A DNA stretch of 64,000 nucleotides, from contig NC_134137.1 in NCBI RefSeq assembly GCF_033958435.1, forward strand, positions 227,953,501 to 228,017,500. The letters run 5' to 3'. The position numbers and the translations under genes were made by a program. Positions within the stretch are counted from its first letter, which is position 1, and each line of letters opens with the position of its first letter. This DNA is from Carettochelys insculpta. Lineage: Eukaryota > Chordata > Testudines > Carettochelyidae. Of this stretch, positions 35,303-46,735 are shown piece after piece. The notes below the pieces were generated by a model. It saw nothing but the letters and a program-made list of their open reading frames with translations, ran no database searches and was not told where the DNA came from.

Positions 35303-35670
35303 CACCTAATGTGGAGCACCCACGGGGACACTCGAAGAAGAAAGAAAGATTACTCACCGTAGTAACGGTGGTTCTTCGAGATGTGTCCCCGTGGGTGCTC
35401 CACTACCCGCCCATCCTCCCCGCTCCGGATCTCTGTTTAGTGTTTTGCAGGAGCATCCGAGGCGGTTGGTCAAGGAACTGGCGGGGACCGGATCACGCAC
35501 ATGGCCGGGAGCGCGCGGGGGAGCGGCGCGCACTGGCGCATGCGCGGTCCGGCAGAAACTGCTTGGAAGATCCGATCTGCGGCGCCGGGCGAGCCCGACA
35601 CCTAATGTGGAGCACCCACGGGGACACATCTCGAAGAACCACCGTTACTACGGTGAGTAACCTTTCTTTT
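35303..35670. repeat. Right terminal inverted repeat and complementary region of the DIRS element
   Basis: It contains a copy of the left tip in inverted orientation (35303-35343). After that comes a long palindrome: 35344-35405 (GATTACTCACCGTAGTAACG onward) pairs with 35594-35667 read in reverse. The roughly 190 bp between the arms is mostly the inverted left terminal repeat. Such nested complementarity is the hallmark of DIRS right ends. Confidence 0.8.
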
Positions 35671-36099
35671 TTTAGTCAAATTTCAACTAATCCTGTCTAA
35701 ATGTATTCCATACAGTAGAACATCTTAAGAATTGAGATAATTATAGGTGGAGCTGGTAGCAGTGCCTGCTAGTAAGTTTTTGTCCAACATTTACCGTCAT
35801 AAGATCCTGTTTTCAGTTGCTCTTAACTTTGCTAAACTTTAACTGTTTGGGCTGAAATTTTCCCTTCTGGATGCGTGCGTTTCATCCAAAACAATTCAGC
35901 TGTTTTCAAGAATGAGACTAGGCAAAAAAAATATTGTCTTGACGAAGTACAGAAATTCTTCCAACCTGTTATTTGAGAAGCTCTAGAGACCGCATGCTTT
36001 GGAATAGAATTTTGACAGGAATCCGGCCTATGTCAGGGATGTGCCTTTATACCAGCCCTGTGAAAATCTGCCCAAATTTGGCCAAGTTATAATTTGAAA

Positions 36100-36350
36100 A
36101 ATTGCAGTTTGCACTAGGACGTTAAGCAGGCTTGCCAGTACGCTTACCAATTAACTGGCCCTTGCTGGTGACCTCCAGTGATGGCCAGCTGCATGGGGCT
36201 GGGTCATCCCCAGAATGCAGTGGGCCAGGTGGCAGGAGTTCACAACTGCAACAGGACCAGCCATGCAGATCTATGGGCCCCAGCCATGGCAGTGCTGGGC
36301 AGCCATCCCTGAGTTAAAACAGCTAACCGGTTAACTGTTTTAACATCTCG
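36100..36350. repeat. Possible hAT-like repeat
   Basis: TTAACTGGCCCTTGCTGGTG at the left and CAGCTAACCGGTTAACTGTT at the right form imperfect inverted ends around a GC-richer core. Confidence 0.4.
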
Positions 36351-37383
36351 CATATACTCAGATTTGCAAGAGTTTAGCAGCTAAACTTGTAAGATTTTTT
36401 TCCTCACTGAGTGTGTTCCATGCTATCACAGCTCCTATGTGTGACTGGACTGCTCCTGCAGCATCCCCACACAACAACTGAGCATGCTGCAGCCCAGGGC
36501 TGCTGCAGACATGAAGCTGGACTTCCCATGCAGTGGCATCTCTGGGATGGGATGGGGCTGGGTTGCTGAAACTAAAAGAAAGGAGGCTGTCTCATCTATG
36601 TTTTCAATGACCCCTCTGGCAGATTTCCAGACAGCGAGGAGGAGGAGGAGGTCATTTGATTTGAATGCAAACCTGAGGGGAAGGAAAGCAAAAGGAATAG
36701 ATTGGAACAAGAGTGCTGATAATACTTAGACTAAAGTTGGGAGAGGGTAATTCCAAATAAGAGTTGGAATGGGAAACAAATTGATTGGACAAACAGACTG
36801 AGATCTGTGGGAGGTTGGGCTTGGCAAGGCAAAGACAGTGGGATAGAGAACTGAGAGTGGGGAGGCTGAGACCTGCTGGAGAGGACAGGGTAGATGTGGA
36901 TAAGTTTGGGAGGAATGAGCAGAAAAGAAACAGAAGAGGAAGAAAATTGTTTTTTAGTGAATTTATGATTTGCTTACGAAATTTTGCCCTGCTCCAGTCT
37001 CTTCTGCACCTGGAGTCAATGGGAGCCATGCTTGAATACATAAAATTGGTGAAACTAATCTTGCTTCCCAATTGAACATGGTCCATGTTGTGCATTGAGT
37101 GAGGCTGGAGACCTTTGGGAAAAATCATATGTTCTCTTGCAATTAAGGGATGTACATTACAGGGTGAAATTGAGGGGAGCACAGGACAGCTTAATTCTGG
37201 CATTTCCTAACTTTTGAGTGTTTGACTTTGCAATCTTTACAGCATTCTTTTAAATTAGTAAGCTTGTATAATGTTGAAATAATATTATCTGGGAATTTAA
37301 AATGTATTCTTTTCTTAGATACAGTGAAACTTTGGCACTGAGAGAAGTAATGGAATTTTAAGGTTTCATACAAAATTTAGAGA

Positions 37384-37550
37384 TAAGAACAGCTGTACTG
37401 GGTCAGACCAGAGGTCCCTCTAGCTCAGTATCCTGTCTTACGTCAGTGGCCAATGCCAGGTACTTCAGAGGGAGTGAAGTGCGCAGGCAGTCATCAAGTG
37501 GTCCATCCTGTCGCCCGTTCCCAGCACGCAAACAGAGGCTAGGGACACTT
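37384..37550. mobile_element. Interspersed repeat fragment, probably CR1-related LINE
   Basis: ACTGGGTCAGACCAGAGGTC, CTCAGTATCCTGTCTTACG and GTGGCCAATGCCAGGTACTT are wording familiar from a common reptile and bird interspersed repeat. The exact family and strand were not settled. Confidence 0.6.
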
Positions 37551-38226
37551 TCAGCGCATTCTTCTGCACGATCTGATTTTGAATATATAAATAATCTAAG
37601 ATCCAAAGACCAGTTCTGCCCTTACATATATGGGTGACAAAGTGGGGGACATATAGTATCTTTTATTGGATCATTTCTGTTAATGTAAATAACAAGCTTC
37701 CCAGTTTATACAGAAGTCTTCTTTGGGTCTGGGAAAGCATATATATTGGTATGTAGTGGATTACAAATATGATGTGTGTTTGCATAGTTTTATATTTTTG
37801 TTGCGTTTTGTTCACATAAATCACAAGGCAAATTGCAAACAGTGTATCTGATTGCAAATCTGAATGATCTGCAGACCAAGAATAGTTCACCTCTCCAAAA
37901 TAAATCAAGATATGTTTTAAATAACATGCACTTTACAATGTTGTAATTTGTTTATTCACACATAGGGAACAAAGGTGGGATTTCACAAATCAATTATTAT
38001 GAATTATTCATTCAGCTCTTGGGCTCTACTGTCAAATTCAGCTACAGGAATTGCCAGTTCTGTTTTTTATTTTTAAAGAGTCAGCATTCTTTTATGCTTA
38101 AGTACCTTCATCACAATACTTTCAAGACTGTACTTGAATTCAGATACTTATATTGCAAAAGGAAAATTGCATTCAGCAATTGATCTCCTATTCATATTTT
38201 AAGCAGAATGAAATGTAAAGAGAATA

Positions 38227-38595
38227 CAGTAAACTCTTTCCTATCCGACATTCTGTCATCCGGAGCTCTCAAATAACCAGCATTTTAACCATAAGTAAAT
38301 TTTCGTTATGTTTTCCATAAGTACAGAATAGTGAAAGTAAATACAAATAAATAGAGCAAATACAGTATAAGTTCACCATGTACAATACTACAGCAGTATT
38401 GCATACTGTAAACTTACATGTTTATTTCTTAATTATCTAATCTTGCGTACATGTTCATTTGTTTTTTTTCTTAATAGCTAATCTTGTTTGTCTTTAGTGT
38501 TATGCACCACTAGGTATACCTCTCTATTATCCAGAATATTTGAATATCTGGCAACCTCCAGATCCCAGGGCTGCCAGATGTGACAAAGTTTACTG
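38227..38595. mobile_element. pogo/Tigger-type MITE
   Basis: The left end CAGTAAACTCTTTCC and the right-end complement CAGTAAACTTTGTCAC, each next to TA (38225-38226 and 38596-38597), give the TA target duplication of the Tc1/mariner superfamily. 369 bp, AT-rich inside. It lies 646 bp upstream of the STXBP5L exon. Confidence 0.82.
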
Positions 38596-39241
38596 TATAA
38601 CGCACCACTCAGAGATCCCATGCCCTGCTCTTTAGCGTCCCCAGAGAATGGCTGTTAGGCATATGCAACACTGCACGTGCATATCTGACAGTTAGATGTC
38701 TAACTGCAATAATTGGCTCTTACAGTAAATTCCACCCCTAACTAGTTACACTTCCATTTGTAATGGGAGGAGAAAAGGAAGGATGATTTTCAAAAATCAT
38801 TCTGTATATGTTTATACGACGTGATAAGAAAGCCGCTGTTAAGCTTTATCACCTATAAATTAACTGTACGTAGGTCAAGCGACGATCTAGAATCTTTGAA
38901 TTTCCAGTATTTATAACTAGCACGTTGTACTGTAACATCTGATCCAGAAACAGCGAGCTGGCTTTTCTTCTAGACCACCAGTAAAGTCAGTGGAGTTGTG
39001 CTATTGTAAATGTGATGTGAGGGAAGACCCAGTCCTAAAGACTTCTGTTCTCACACCTCTCTATATTTATATAATATTTACGCTGCTGAGGAAATGGTGA
39101 GTTGTTCACACAAATCTGTACTGTTGTACCTGCAGAACTAGTACACAGTTCTGTGGGAAGTATCAGCATTTACACCTCCCTGGCACTCTACATATTGGGA
39201 GCTGGCTCTTTTACTTTGGACTTTTTTGGACTTTTTTGCAG

Positions 39242-39412
39242 ATCATGTAAACGGGCATTGTACAAGCCCAACCTCCCAGACTTGCAGCTCTGGAAAACGG
39301 CTCTCTAGTGCAGATGTTACAAAATCCAATCGTCGAGGGCCTGGGAGGCCCCCGTTTAGAAAAGCACAGTCTGCAGCTTGCATGGAAATTTCCCTTCCAG
39401 TTACAACAGAAG
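39242..39412 (+). CDS. STXBP5L: STXBP5L (tomosyn-2) internal exon, hypervariable linker
   Basis: Internal coding exon of 171 nt. The acceptor is a T-rich tract ending in ttttttgcag and the donor is G|gtgagt. It starts after the first base of a codon and also ends on a first base, so skipping it would keep the frame. It encodes about 57 residues, including HVNGHCTSPTSQ, SSGKRLSSADV, a basic proline/glycine stretch GPGRPPFRKAQS, and MEISLPVTTE. These words match the linker between the WD40 propellers and the tail in tomosyns, and the paralogue with this segment is, as I recall it, STXBP5L rather than STXBP5. Tomosyns bind syntaxin and SNAP-25 through a C-terminal R-SNARE-like motif (not in this window) and restrain vesicle priming. 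The linker of tomosyn genes is known to be alternatively spliced. The exon joins in phase to 62292-62531 and completes the expected E-E-N-R-E-N junction. The family call is firm; the paralogue call slightly less so. Confidence 0.88.
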
Positions 39413-42400
39413 GTGAGTACCAATCAGTGCTTTCATTACTAGATATACGTTAGTTTCATTTTTCCACAAGATGTGAAAGCAAACTAGTTACATGCTGTTT
39501 AGCATGATCCTTGTCTTAGTCACTTCTCTAAACTGCTGTCTTCATTTAACTGTTTAGAATTAGAACGATCCTTGTGTTTTAGTGTTGTTACTAACCAGCC
39601 AGCCTGCTGCTGACTTTCGTGCTTACCTAGAGATGCAGTATACCACACTTCCTGAATCTCTCACAGTCCTCCTACTTCTTTTTGAGCTTGGAAGGTTTGC
39701 TTCAGAAGAGTGATTGTTCATCAGAATTTATGGACAGTTATTAGAACTGCCCGTTACCTCAAAAGCTTAAAATATTCTGATCCCTGTTTATTCATAGGCT
39801 AAAAATGGAAAAATAAATTGACTGAGAGTTTAACTTTCACCCTGCTTTGTGTTATTGTTTGGTATTAAATGTAGTTAAGGGCTGTGAATTCTGCATATGG
39901 GATCCATACCTTGCTATGGAACTGCAGTCCAAAATCTGGGCTTTCCTTAACATCATTTGTTTTGAAACTTTTGTGTATACAACCTTCAAATTTTGAACTA
40001 ACAAGTCAAGCAGTGTTGTCTGCCAGAGTGTGCAAACATATTCAGACAACAGTTCTGTACCATTTATGGGTTAAGTGCAAAATTTAAAATATACCCATTT
40101 AAATGTCACCATTGCTAACTATCTCAGTACCCATCATTTTAACAGAAGCATCCAGCTAATGTGCTTGTTCTGTAATCTCAAAACACCTGAGTCTTGTGAG
40201 ATACTGTCACTCTCAACTGTCCCTCACCCACCAAGCTTGCAATTTCCCCCACATTTTCCACAGATTCTACAGTGCATCAAGGTATTGTCTCCAAAATGTT
40301 TTGACAATACAGGGCTAGTCTACTGATTGTTGTCATAATTTTCACATTTAACTCCTTAAAAACTCTAGTTTTAAACTTAAGTGAGACTGACACAGAATTT
40401 CCAATCTGCCTAAATTAGGACAGCTTCCCAGGGCTACCACATAGGCCATAGCACTGCCAGTGGTGCAGATCCCTTCATGACAGGCCATTTCTGCCCCCAA
40501 CACTACTACCTCCAGTCTGCCCTCCGCACCATGGCCTGCCAGTAGATCATTGGAGAATGGTCTTCTTTTGCCTGCAGTCAGCAATGCCTGCACCGGGGGT
40601 AATTCTAGTCCCTTTATGCAGCCTCAGTCCTGTTACTTATTGCAAGGGCAGCAGAGCAAGTCATGATCTCACCCATAGTGTCTGTTGATGCACCTTTGAA
40701 ATACAAACTGTAGAAAATACTTTTGTTCCCAGATACGAAAAGCTCCCTCTATGTAAAGCAAATTGAAAGAACATCAGAACTCCTTCTTCCTTAGTACTTC
40801 TGATAGCTAGACCTCCAGAGTTCATTCGTTAGGTGGTCATAAATAGAGGAATCACGGCTGATCTTTTTCTTCATGACCATTTGAGATCGTACCACAGAAA
40901 AATAGAAGGGATCACTGTAGGATGTACTTAGGCTGACAGTATGGAAGTGAACTCCTGCAATGGGGATTATCCCAAGATGGTGACCAAATGGGGATTAGCC
41001 AGCAACTCAAACTTTGTGTGCGGAGAGAGGTTTGGGGGAGGCTGGTGGATGCAGCACACTGAGCAGAGACAGCGCACTACATTTTTGTCAAGGAACTCCA
41101 CCCAGCTGATTTAAGGGGAAATGCCCCATCACTTCCAAAGGGAATCCAGTCTCCCCCCAGCACACAGGAGAAGTGTGATCTAGTCTGCTTGTCAAAGGGA
41201 ATAACTATGTTCAAAATACGTCCTTTGTAAGCTCAAATGTAAATACAGACTAATAGCTGGGGAGTGAGTATAGTACCAAGGTAGACTTAGACAACTCTGA
41301 TGAAGTCATTGTAAACTACTTTTGAATAACAGCAGACTTCACTTATGAATTATCTGGGAATGCTTTTTGAGTTAGTTATTCCTAATAATAATTAATATTT
41401 GGCTCAGAGGTGGCATTTGCATCTGTGGATCTCAAAGGACTTTACAGAAATGGTAAGTATCATTATTACATTATAATAAGGTTCCAAAGGTAAAGATAGT
41501 CAGTGAAAGAGTAGCCGAGCATCGCTTGGTATCAACAACAATACTAAGATATCATTGAAAAAGTAATGCAGCTCTCACTAATGTAAGTGAAATGTCTTTA
41601 GCTGCCTATTCTCTTGTCACAGTTAACTGCAAAATAGTTGGTAGGGGTATATTATATTATTATCTAGTGCAAGATAAATAGGCAGACGTGCATACAAATT
41701 GTTTGGAGTATAAAGACTAAAAAACCCTCCAGCTTTCTTAGACTTCATATTAATAATAGGATGGGTCCTTTTAAAAGAATCCTAACAAACCTAAGATGAT
41801 GTTGTTATGTAACTAGGTTAAACAATTAACAGATGTCTACTGTTAGCTCTTTTGAGTTTTGGTTTAGTAACTGATCTGTATCAAACGATTGACATGTACG
41901 AACTCTTCCACAGCTACTGTTTTGGCATGTTTTTTTTTTATTCATCTCAGTATTGTTTTGTATTAAACACTGCTGCCAAAAGTGATGTGAGCTCTGCAAG
42001 GTTCTCAGCTTTCAAAAAAAAAAAAAGACTTTGCAAAAGAAAATGCTGAGAATACATTTTCTGTCCAGACAAGCTCATTACATTTCAGACATTGATCAAA
42101 ATACAGGCTCCCCTTGGCCAAGCCATTAAGAAAGTTTATTAAACTTTTCACATCTGGATGTCAATCTTTCACCCACTAGTTAGGAATTTATGCCACAATA
42201 AAGAGCACCAGTAATTTGGAGAATTTGACTGCCTGTGCTCTGAAGTGGTGAGCACACATCAACAAAATATAGATTTTATTCACTTGATGCTTTGCAAAAA
42301 GAGAATAGGGCTGGATTCACAATGGAGCCTACCACTGTGACCCGGAACATTATCATGCCAAACTTTCAGGTGCCTAGAAAATCACTTAGATTGACAAAGC

Positions 42401-42670
42401 CTGGCATAGGCATCTAAACTCCCTGTACAATGAGTAGGGAGAAATGGGCACCTTAGCATGGGATTCACATGCTAGCTGGCTCCTTCCCTAAGATAGCCAT
42501 AGAACATGCCCAGCTGAGGGGTGTGTGCTAAGCCCTTCCATCTCTTTGTGACCCAACTCCAGGCTGCTTAGAAGTGGCTCCCTCTTTTTTGGAGTCATTG
42601 CTGTAAAGCCTGTTTTTGAGCTAGGTGTCCACACTGTTCTAGCAAGAAGCCAGGGGAAAGAGGAGGACTT
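39413..42670. other. Intronic stretch after the first STXBP5L exon
   Basis: AT-rich. 41395-41460 (GATCTCAAAGGACTTTACAG) has ancient-LINE-like wording. No exon or complete repeat recognised. Confidence 0.5.
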
Positions 42671-42681
42671 TTCTCTTAGCT

Positions 42682-43726
42682 AGGGTGACCACATTCCCTT
42701 AGGGTAAATATGGGACACTCTGGGGGCGGGGATTGTCCCAGTTAAAACGGGACAGATGGTCACCAGGCATCATGAAGCAGCTGCGCCCTTTTTCCCGTCC
42801 AGACCTCTCACTTCTAGCCCACTTCTGAACCACCACCCCCACTGCTGCACTTATCTCCCACCCAAACCCCAGTCCCAGCATGCTCCTGCACCCTCCCTCC
42901 CAGCCAGACCCCACACACCCACCCTCGGCTCACTGGAGCTGGGGAGAGAAACAAGCCTGCAGCAGGCTCTTCAGGACTTGATGCTGCAGACTCCAGAGGG
43001 GCACTAGCCCTAGCCCACACAACATAGGGCTCCAGGGTGGTGGGGCTCCTGCCCTGTGGGACATCTGGAAAGCCGGGGGCCTTAGCCCCACACAGTACAA
43101 GATTCCAGGCCTGGCTCTGTGACGTGATGAGGGCTGTGGGAGGGGGGCTCTGCCCTCGCACCACACAAGGCTCCGGGCCAGGTCTGCAAGAGGGGCGGCG
43201 CGGGTGGGCCTCCAGCCCCAGCCCTGTGGAGGGACTCCAGGAGGGGGGGCTCTGGCCTTGCAGGAGGTCCAGGGAGGCCCCACACCAGACAGGGCTCCAG
43301 CCCTGGCCCTGTGATGTGGCAGGGGTTGAGGGGGGGCTTTGCCCCAGTGCTGTGTAGGGCTCTGGCTCCGCCCCAGCCCCATGGTGAAGACTGGGGGTGG
43401 AGGGGGCTGTGGTGATGGCCCTGCTCTAGGGCCCACTTTCCCACCCCCGAGCTCCGTCCCCAGCCCAACCACGCACGTGAGCAAGGCTGCGGCTGGCAGT
43501 GGCGTCCTGGTGGTGCAGCATACTGGGAGCTACATTTTAAAATGGCGGTGGCCAGAGACAAAGGCCTGCGAGTTTCCGGCCAGCACAGCGCAAGGTCACC
43601 CTGGGGGGTGCCAGCAGAGGCAGCCAAATAGGGGACAGTTGGTCCCATTTAAAAAATGTTAGGATGCCTTTTTGGATCCCTACATATGGAACTGTCCCAC
43701 CTAATACAAGAGGGATGGTCACTTTC
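42682..43726. mobile_element. hAT-type element, GC-rich interior
   Basis: The left end AGGGTGACCACATTC and the right-end complement AGTGACCATCCC are inverted. CTCTTAGCT occurs on both sides (42673-42681 and 43727-43735). The interior 42930-43480 is a degenerate GC-rich repeat of CAGGGCTCC / GCCCCAGC words that yields long meaningless open frames on both strands. Confidence 0.78.
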
Positions 43727-44537
43727 CTCTTAGCTCTGTGGTAAGGGTGTGCATCAGGGATGTGATTAGCGACCTGCCACTTCTGCCCAGACTAAAGGGG
43801 AGTGCTTCAACTACTGTGTTTTGGGATATTGTGAGGTCAGGCTCCTTTAGTCTGTGCTGGTGATGCTGTTCTGGTTTGGGTTAACTAGTTAAATTGGCAC
43901 TGGGTGTGAGAGAGAGCGAGAGAGAGAGCGACCAAGCATGGAAATTACTCTAGCCTGGTGACTGGTGTACTCTTGTGGGAGGTGGGAGACCCAGGGTGAA
44001 GTCCCCCTACTCCAATGAGTTTTTAAAATCAACCACAGTGGAACAGTTTCAGTAGGAGAGATTGAGGGAGACCTACATGGGACTATGCCATAGGTAGGGC
44101 ACAACTCTGATAGTAGCTCAAATTTCAAGGGGATCCCCTTCTCACCTGGCCATTTTGTGTGAGCTTGTCTGTCAGAACACTATCCAGTAGGCAAGGTCTG
44201 AGCACACCCATCGGATCCAGCCCTGTGAATTATCCTGCAGACCTCCTGTCTTCCCCTGGCGTGACTCACACTGGGATGTAGGCAGCCTGTCTCCAGCTGT
44301 GTGGGCTACATGCACGTGCACAAAGGCAGAAGCATGGAAACTTGTACTTCAATAATGTAGTTGCCAAGCAAGTGTAATTGTCTACAGTGTTGTTTTAGGT
44401 GACAATTGAGCAGGGATTTTGTGAGTCACAGGGGGACTCGATTCTGGGATTTAGGTGCCTGAAGAGGCAGTTAGATACCTAAATCCTTTTGTGAACCTAG
44501 CCCATGTTGTTTCCAAATCAGAATGGAGATGTTTATA

Positions 44538-44608
44538 AGTATTCTGTTTATTATAGTATCAGTAATTAGTTCTATTAAAGCTACTGATACTGTAATAAAC
44601 AAAATACT
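44538..44608. repeat. Short near-perfect hairpin
   Basis: A 28-nt left arm (AGTATTCTGTTTATTATAGT onward) and a 28-nt right arm (44581-44608) are complementary except for three positions, one of them a G-U pair in RNA. The loop is 15 nt (44566-44580). AT-rich. May be a tiny MITE or an RNA hairpin. Confidence 0.7.
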
Positions 44609-45249
44609 AAATATGTATTATGTAACTAAATAATGTAAAGAAGTTTTTTTAAGTTATAAATATACTACTACGGTAAAGTTGGGTGGGTCTTACCTTTGTG
44701 TAATTTGGTGCCTTTAATTAAAGGCCTACAATGCTAATAGTATCTGATGGTGCTTTAATTTCCCCTTCTGGTTCCTGCTGTTTGTCCCATGTGATCATGG
44801 AGTTAATGGACAAATATAATCAAGTTCTGTGACTAGGCACACAGAATATATTCAAATAATAGGTCAACCAGTTCTTCCCACACTGCATTATAACAATAAC
44901 CATTTATTTGATGTTTTTCATGTAAACCTATGTAGGAGTGTGTTCTTTCTCTAGCTATCGCCTTGAAGATATCTTGCTAACACTTGCCTCTTTATTTAAG
45001 AGGAACTGGCATGGGGTAAAGGATTCTGTATCTAGAAAAACATTTTTGAAGAACCTGCCTGGTAGGTAGACTGGCATGTCAGAGAGGGAAGAGCATTGTT
45101 CTTTTTTATTTTCCTTTAACGGTTTCAAAATCTTCAATTTCATAAAGAAGTGCAGGATTAAACGGACTTTTTTAAAAATACATTTCTCAAAACTAAAATA
45201 TCTTGTAATGGCAAAGCAAAGGTGATTCTGACTTGATCTTTATAAATTC

Positions 45250-45425
45250 CCAGGTGTAGCTGTGTTAGTTTGTAGCTTCACAAATAACTAGCAGTCCTGT
45301 AGCACCTTAAAGACTAACAAATGTATTTGTTATCTAACGAGCATAAGATGAACTGGCTCTTACCAACGAAAGCTCATTACCTAATAAATAAATTTGTTAG
45401 TCTTTAAGATGCTGCAGAACTACTT
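45250..45425 (+). mobile_element. Fold-back SINE (head plus two opposed tail cores)
   Basis: Starts with a SINE head (AGGTGTAGCTGTGTTAGTTT) and a + strand core (GTAGCACCTTAAAGACTAAC), then has a second core in the opposite direction (TTTGTTAGTCTTTAAGATGC). The two cores form arms of roughly 35 nt. It looks like two inverted SINE copies joined, not one normal unit. Confidence 0.85.
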
Positions 45426-46479
45426 AATCTACGGTAATTCACTTAAAATCTCTTTCACTTGCCTTCTTGTCATACAAAAAACAGCTGGTTTTAGAGCTTA
45501 AAAATAAAACTCTTTTCAGACATAAGTAGGGTTTTAAAGGCTCTTGGCTCAGGATAGAGTTAAAAGGGAGGGTGCCTTTTCAAATTTTGCTTATGATTAG
45601 TATTCCATCTTCAGAGCTTGTTTTTCCAAAGAGAATAATATATAATCTGATAGTTTTGTCAAAATTGTCCTTGTCAATATTTGTTACTGGACATCTGATA
45701 CACTCATTGTGGCATTAAAATATCTTAGTTAAAATTTGACAAGTTTTCCCAATGTGCCTTTTTGACGTATCAGTTTTCAGAAATGTGATATTTTCATAGC
45801 TGCAATAATAAGTTTGCTAAATGAAACTTTTGACTCCAGGCTCTAGTGAGACAGGCTGTTAATTACATATTATTAAATCTGAATAATCCTGCTCTCACAC
45901 ACTTCTGATAAACCAGTTTCCTGTTCTTGTTAATTAAACTATTACTTAACTTGCACTGTATCAGAAACTATTGGTATAGCAAAGTCAAATTCCATTGCTG
46001 CAGTCAATTTTCTAATTCAGTCCTTTTGATTGTTACTGAAACTTTTTAATTTATAAACTATATGTTTTAAACAAAACTAGGCTTCTTTTCCCATCTTATA
46101 AAGGACACCTAGGATTATTGAAAATTACATAATTTTTAAAGCCTAATGCACATTTCACAACGTATACTGTTGGTGTCACTCACCATTTATGGGCATATGT
46201 GCTTTTTCAATTTCTCTGATTGGACGTTGAAAAGTAGACCAGTCAGTTTCAGGCATCTTCTGGGATGAAAACACTCAAAAAGAACATTTGTTGTTTTTTA
46301 AATGTTTGTTTTTGAAGTTGCACAAGCATCAGAAACTTGCTATTGGTCTAATTTTATAAAATTTAAATTTGCATCCAAATTTGACCTAGCAGTGAGCCTT
46401 TGAGTACCAACAGCTATAAAAAAATCCAGGGGCGCAAGTTCTCCCTTCCCCTCCAAAGAAGCAGCAAGATGAGACACTT

Positions 46480-46735
46480 TGCAAGGACATGACTTAAACT
46501 GCAGCAAGGAAGGTTTAAGTTGGACATTAGGAAAAGCATCCTAACTGTCAGGATGGTTAAATGCTGTAATAAATAAAAAAGTTGTGGAGTGTCCATCACT
46601 GGAGATATTTAAAAGCGGGTGAGATAGACACCTGTCAGGGATGGTCTAGATAGTACGTGGTCCTGCCAGGAGTGCAGGGGACTGGACCCAATGACCTTTC
46701 GAGGTCCCTTCAAGTTTAGTTGTCTGTGACTCTGT
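46480..46735 (+). mobile_element. CR1 LINE 3' end
   Basis: Typical CR1 3' sequence on the + strand: AAGGTTTAAGTTGGACATTA, GTGGAGTGTCCATCACTGGA, GGACTGGACCCAATGACCTT and a degenerate TGACTCTGT end repeat. 5'-truncated, as most CR1 copies are. Confidence 0.88.

Larger units (their letters stand above)
29682..35670 (+). mobile_element. DIRS-type tyrosine-recombinase retrotransposon, nearly full length, damaged
   Basis: A roughly 6-kb element whose left end (29686-29880) recurs inverted at the right end (about 35465-35640), with further short complementary copies at 35303-35343. Both ends share GTCCCCGTGGGTGCTCCAC. Gene order on the + strand is Gag-like, reverse transcriptase, RNase H, tyrosine recombinase, and no integrase. 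That is the DIRS pattern: split inverted termini plus an internal complementary region, with insertion through a circular intermediate by recombinase. No target duplication was seen, as expected for this mechanism. Several frameshifts and missing pieces show that it is not autonomous now. Confidence 0.87.
1..39241 (+). other. STXBP5L: STXBP5L intron upstream of the first exon (5' part outside window)
   Basis: Inferred from the phase-1 acceptor at 39240-39241. No tomosyn-like exon was recognised before it, so the whole left part appears to be a single intron of at least 39 kb. The expected preceding tomosyn exon, with its SKSPTS-type ending, was not found. Most recognisable content is transposable elements, listed separately. 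Confidence 0.7.

Noticed and set aside
42756..43662. Several overlapping long ORFs on both strands
   Set aside because: Compositional products of the GC-rich interior of a hAT-type element; no frame has recognisable domains.
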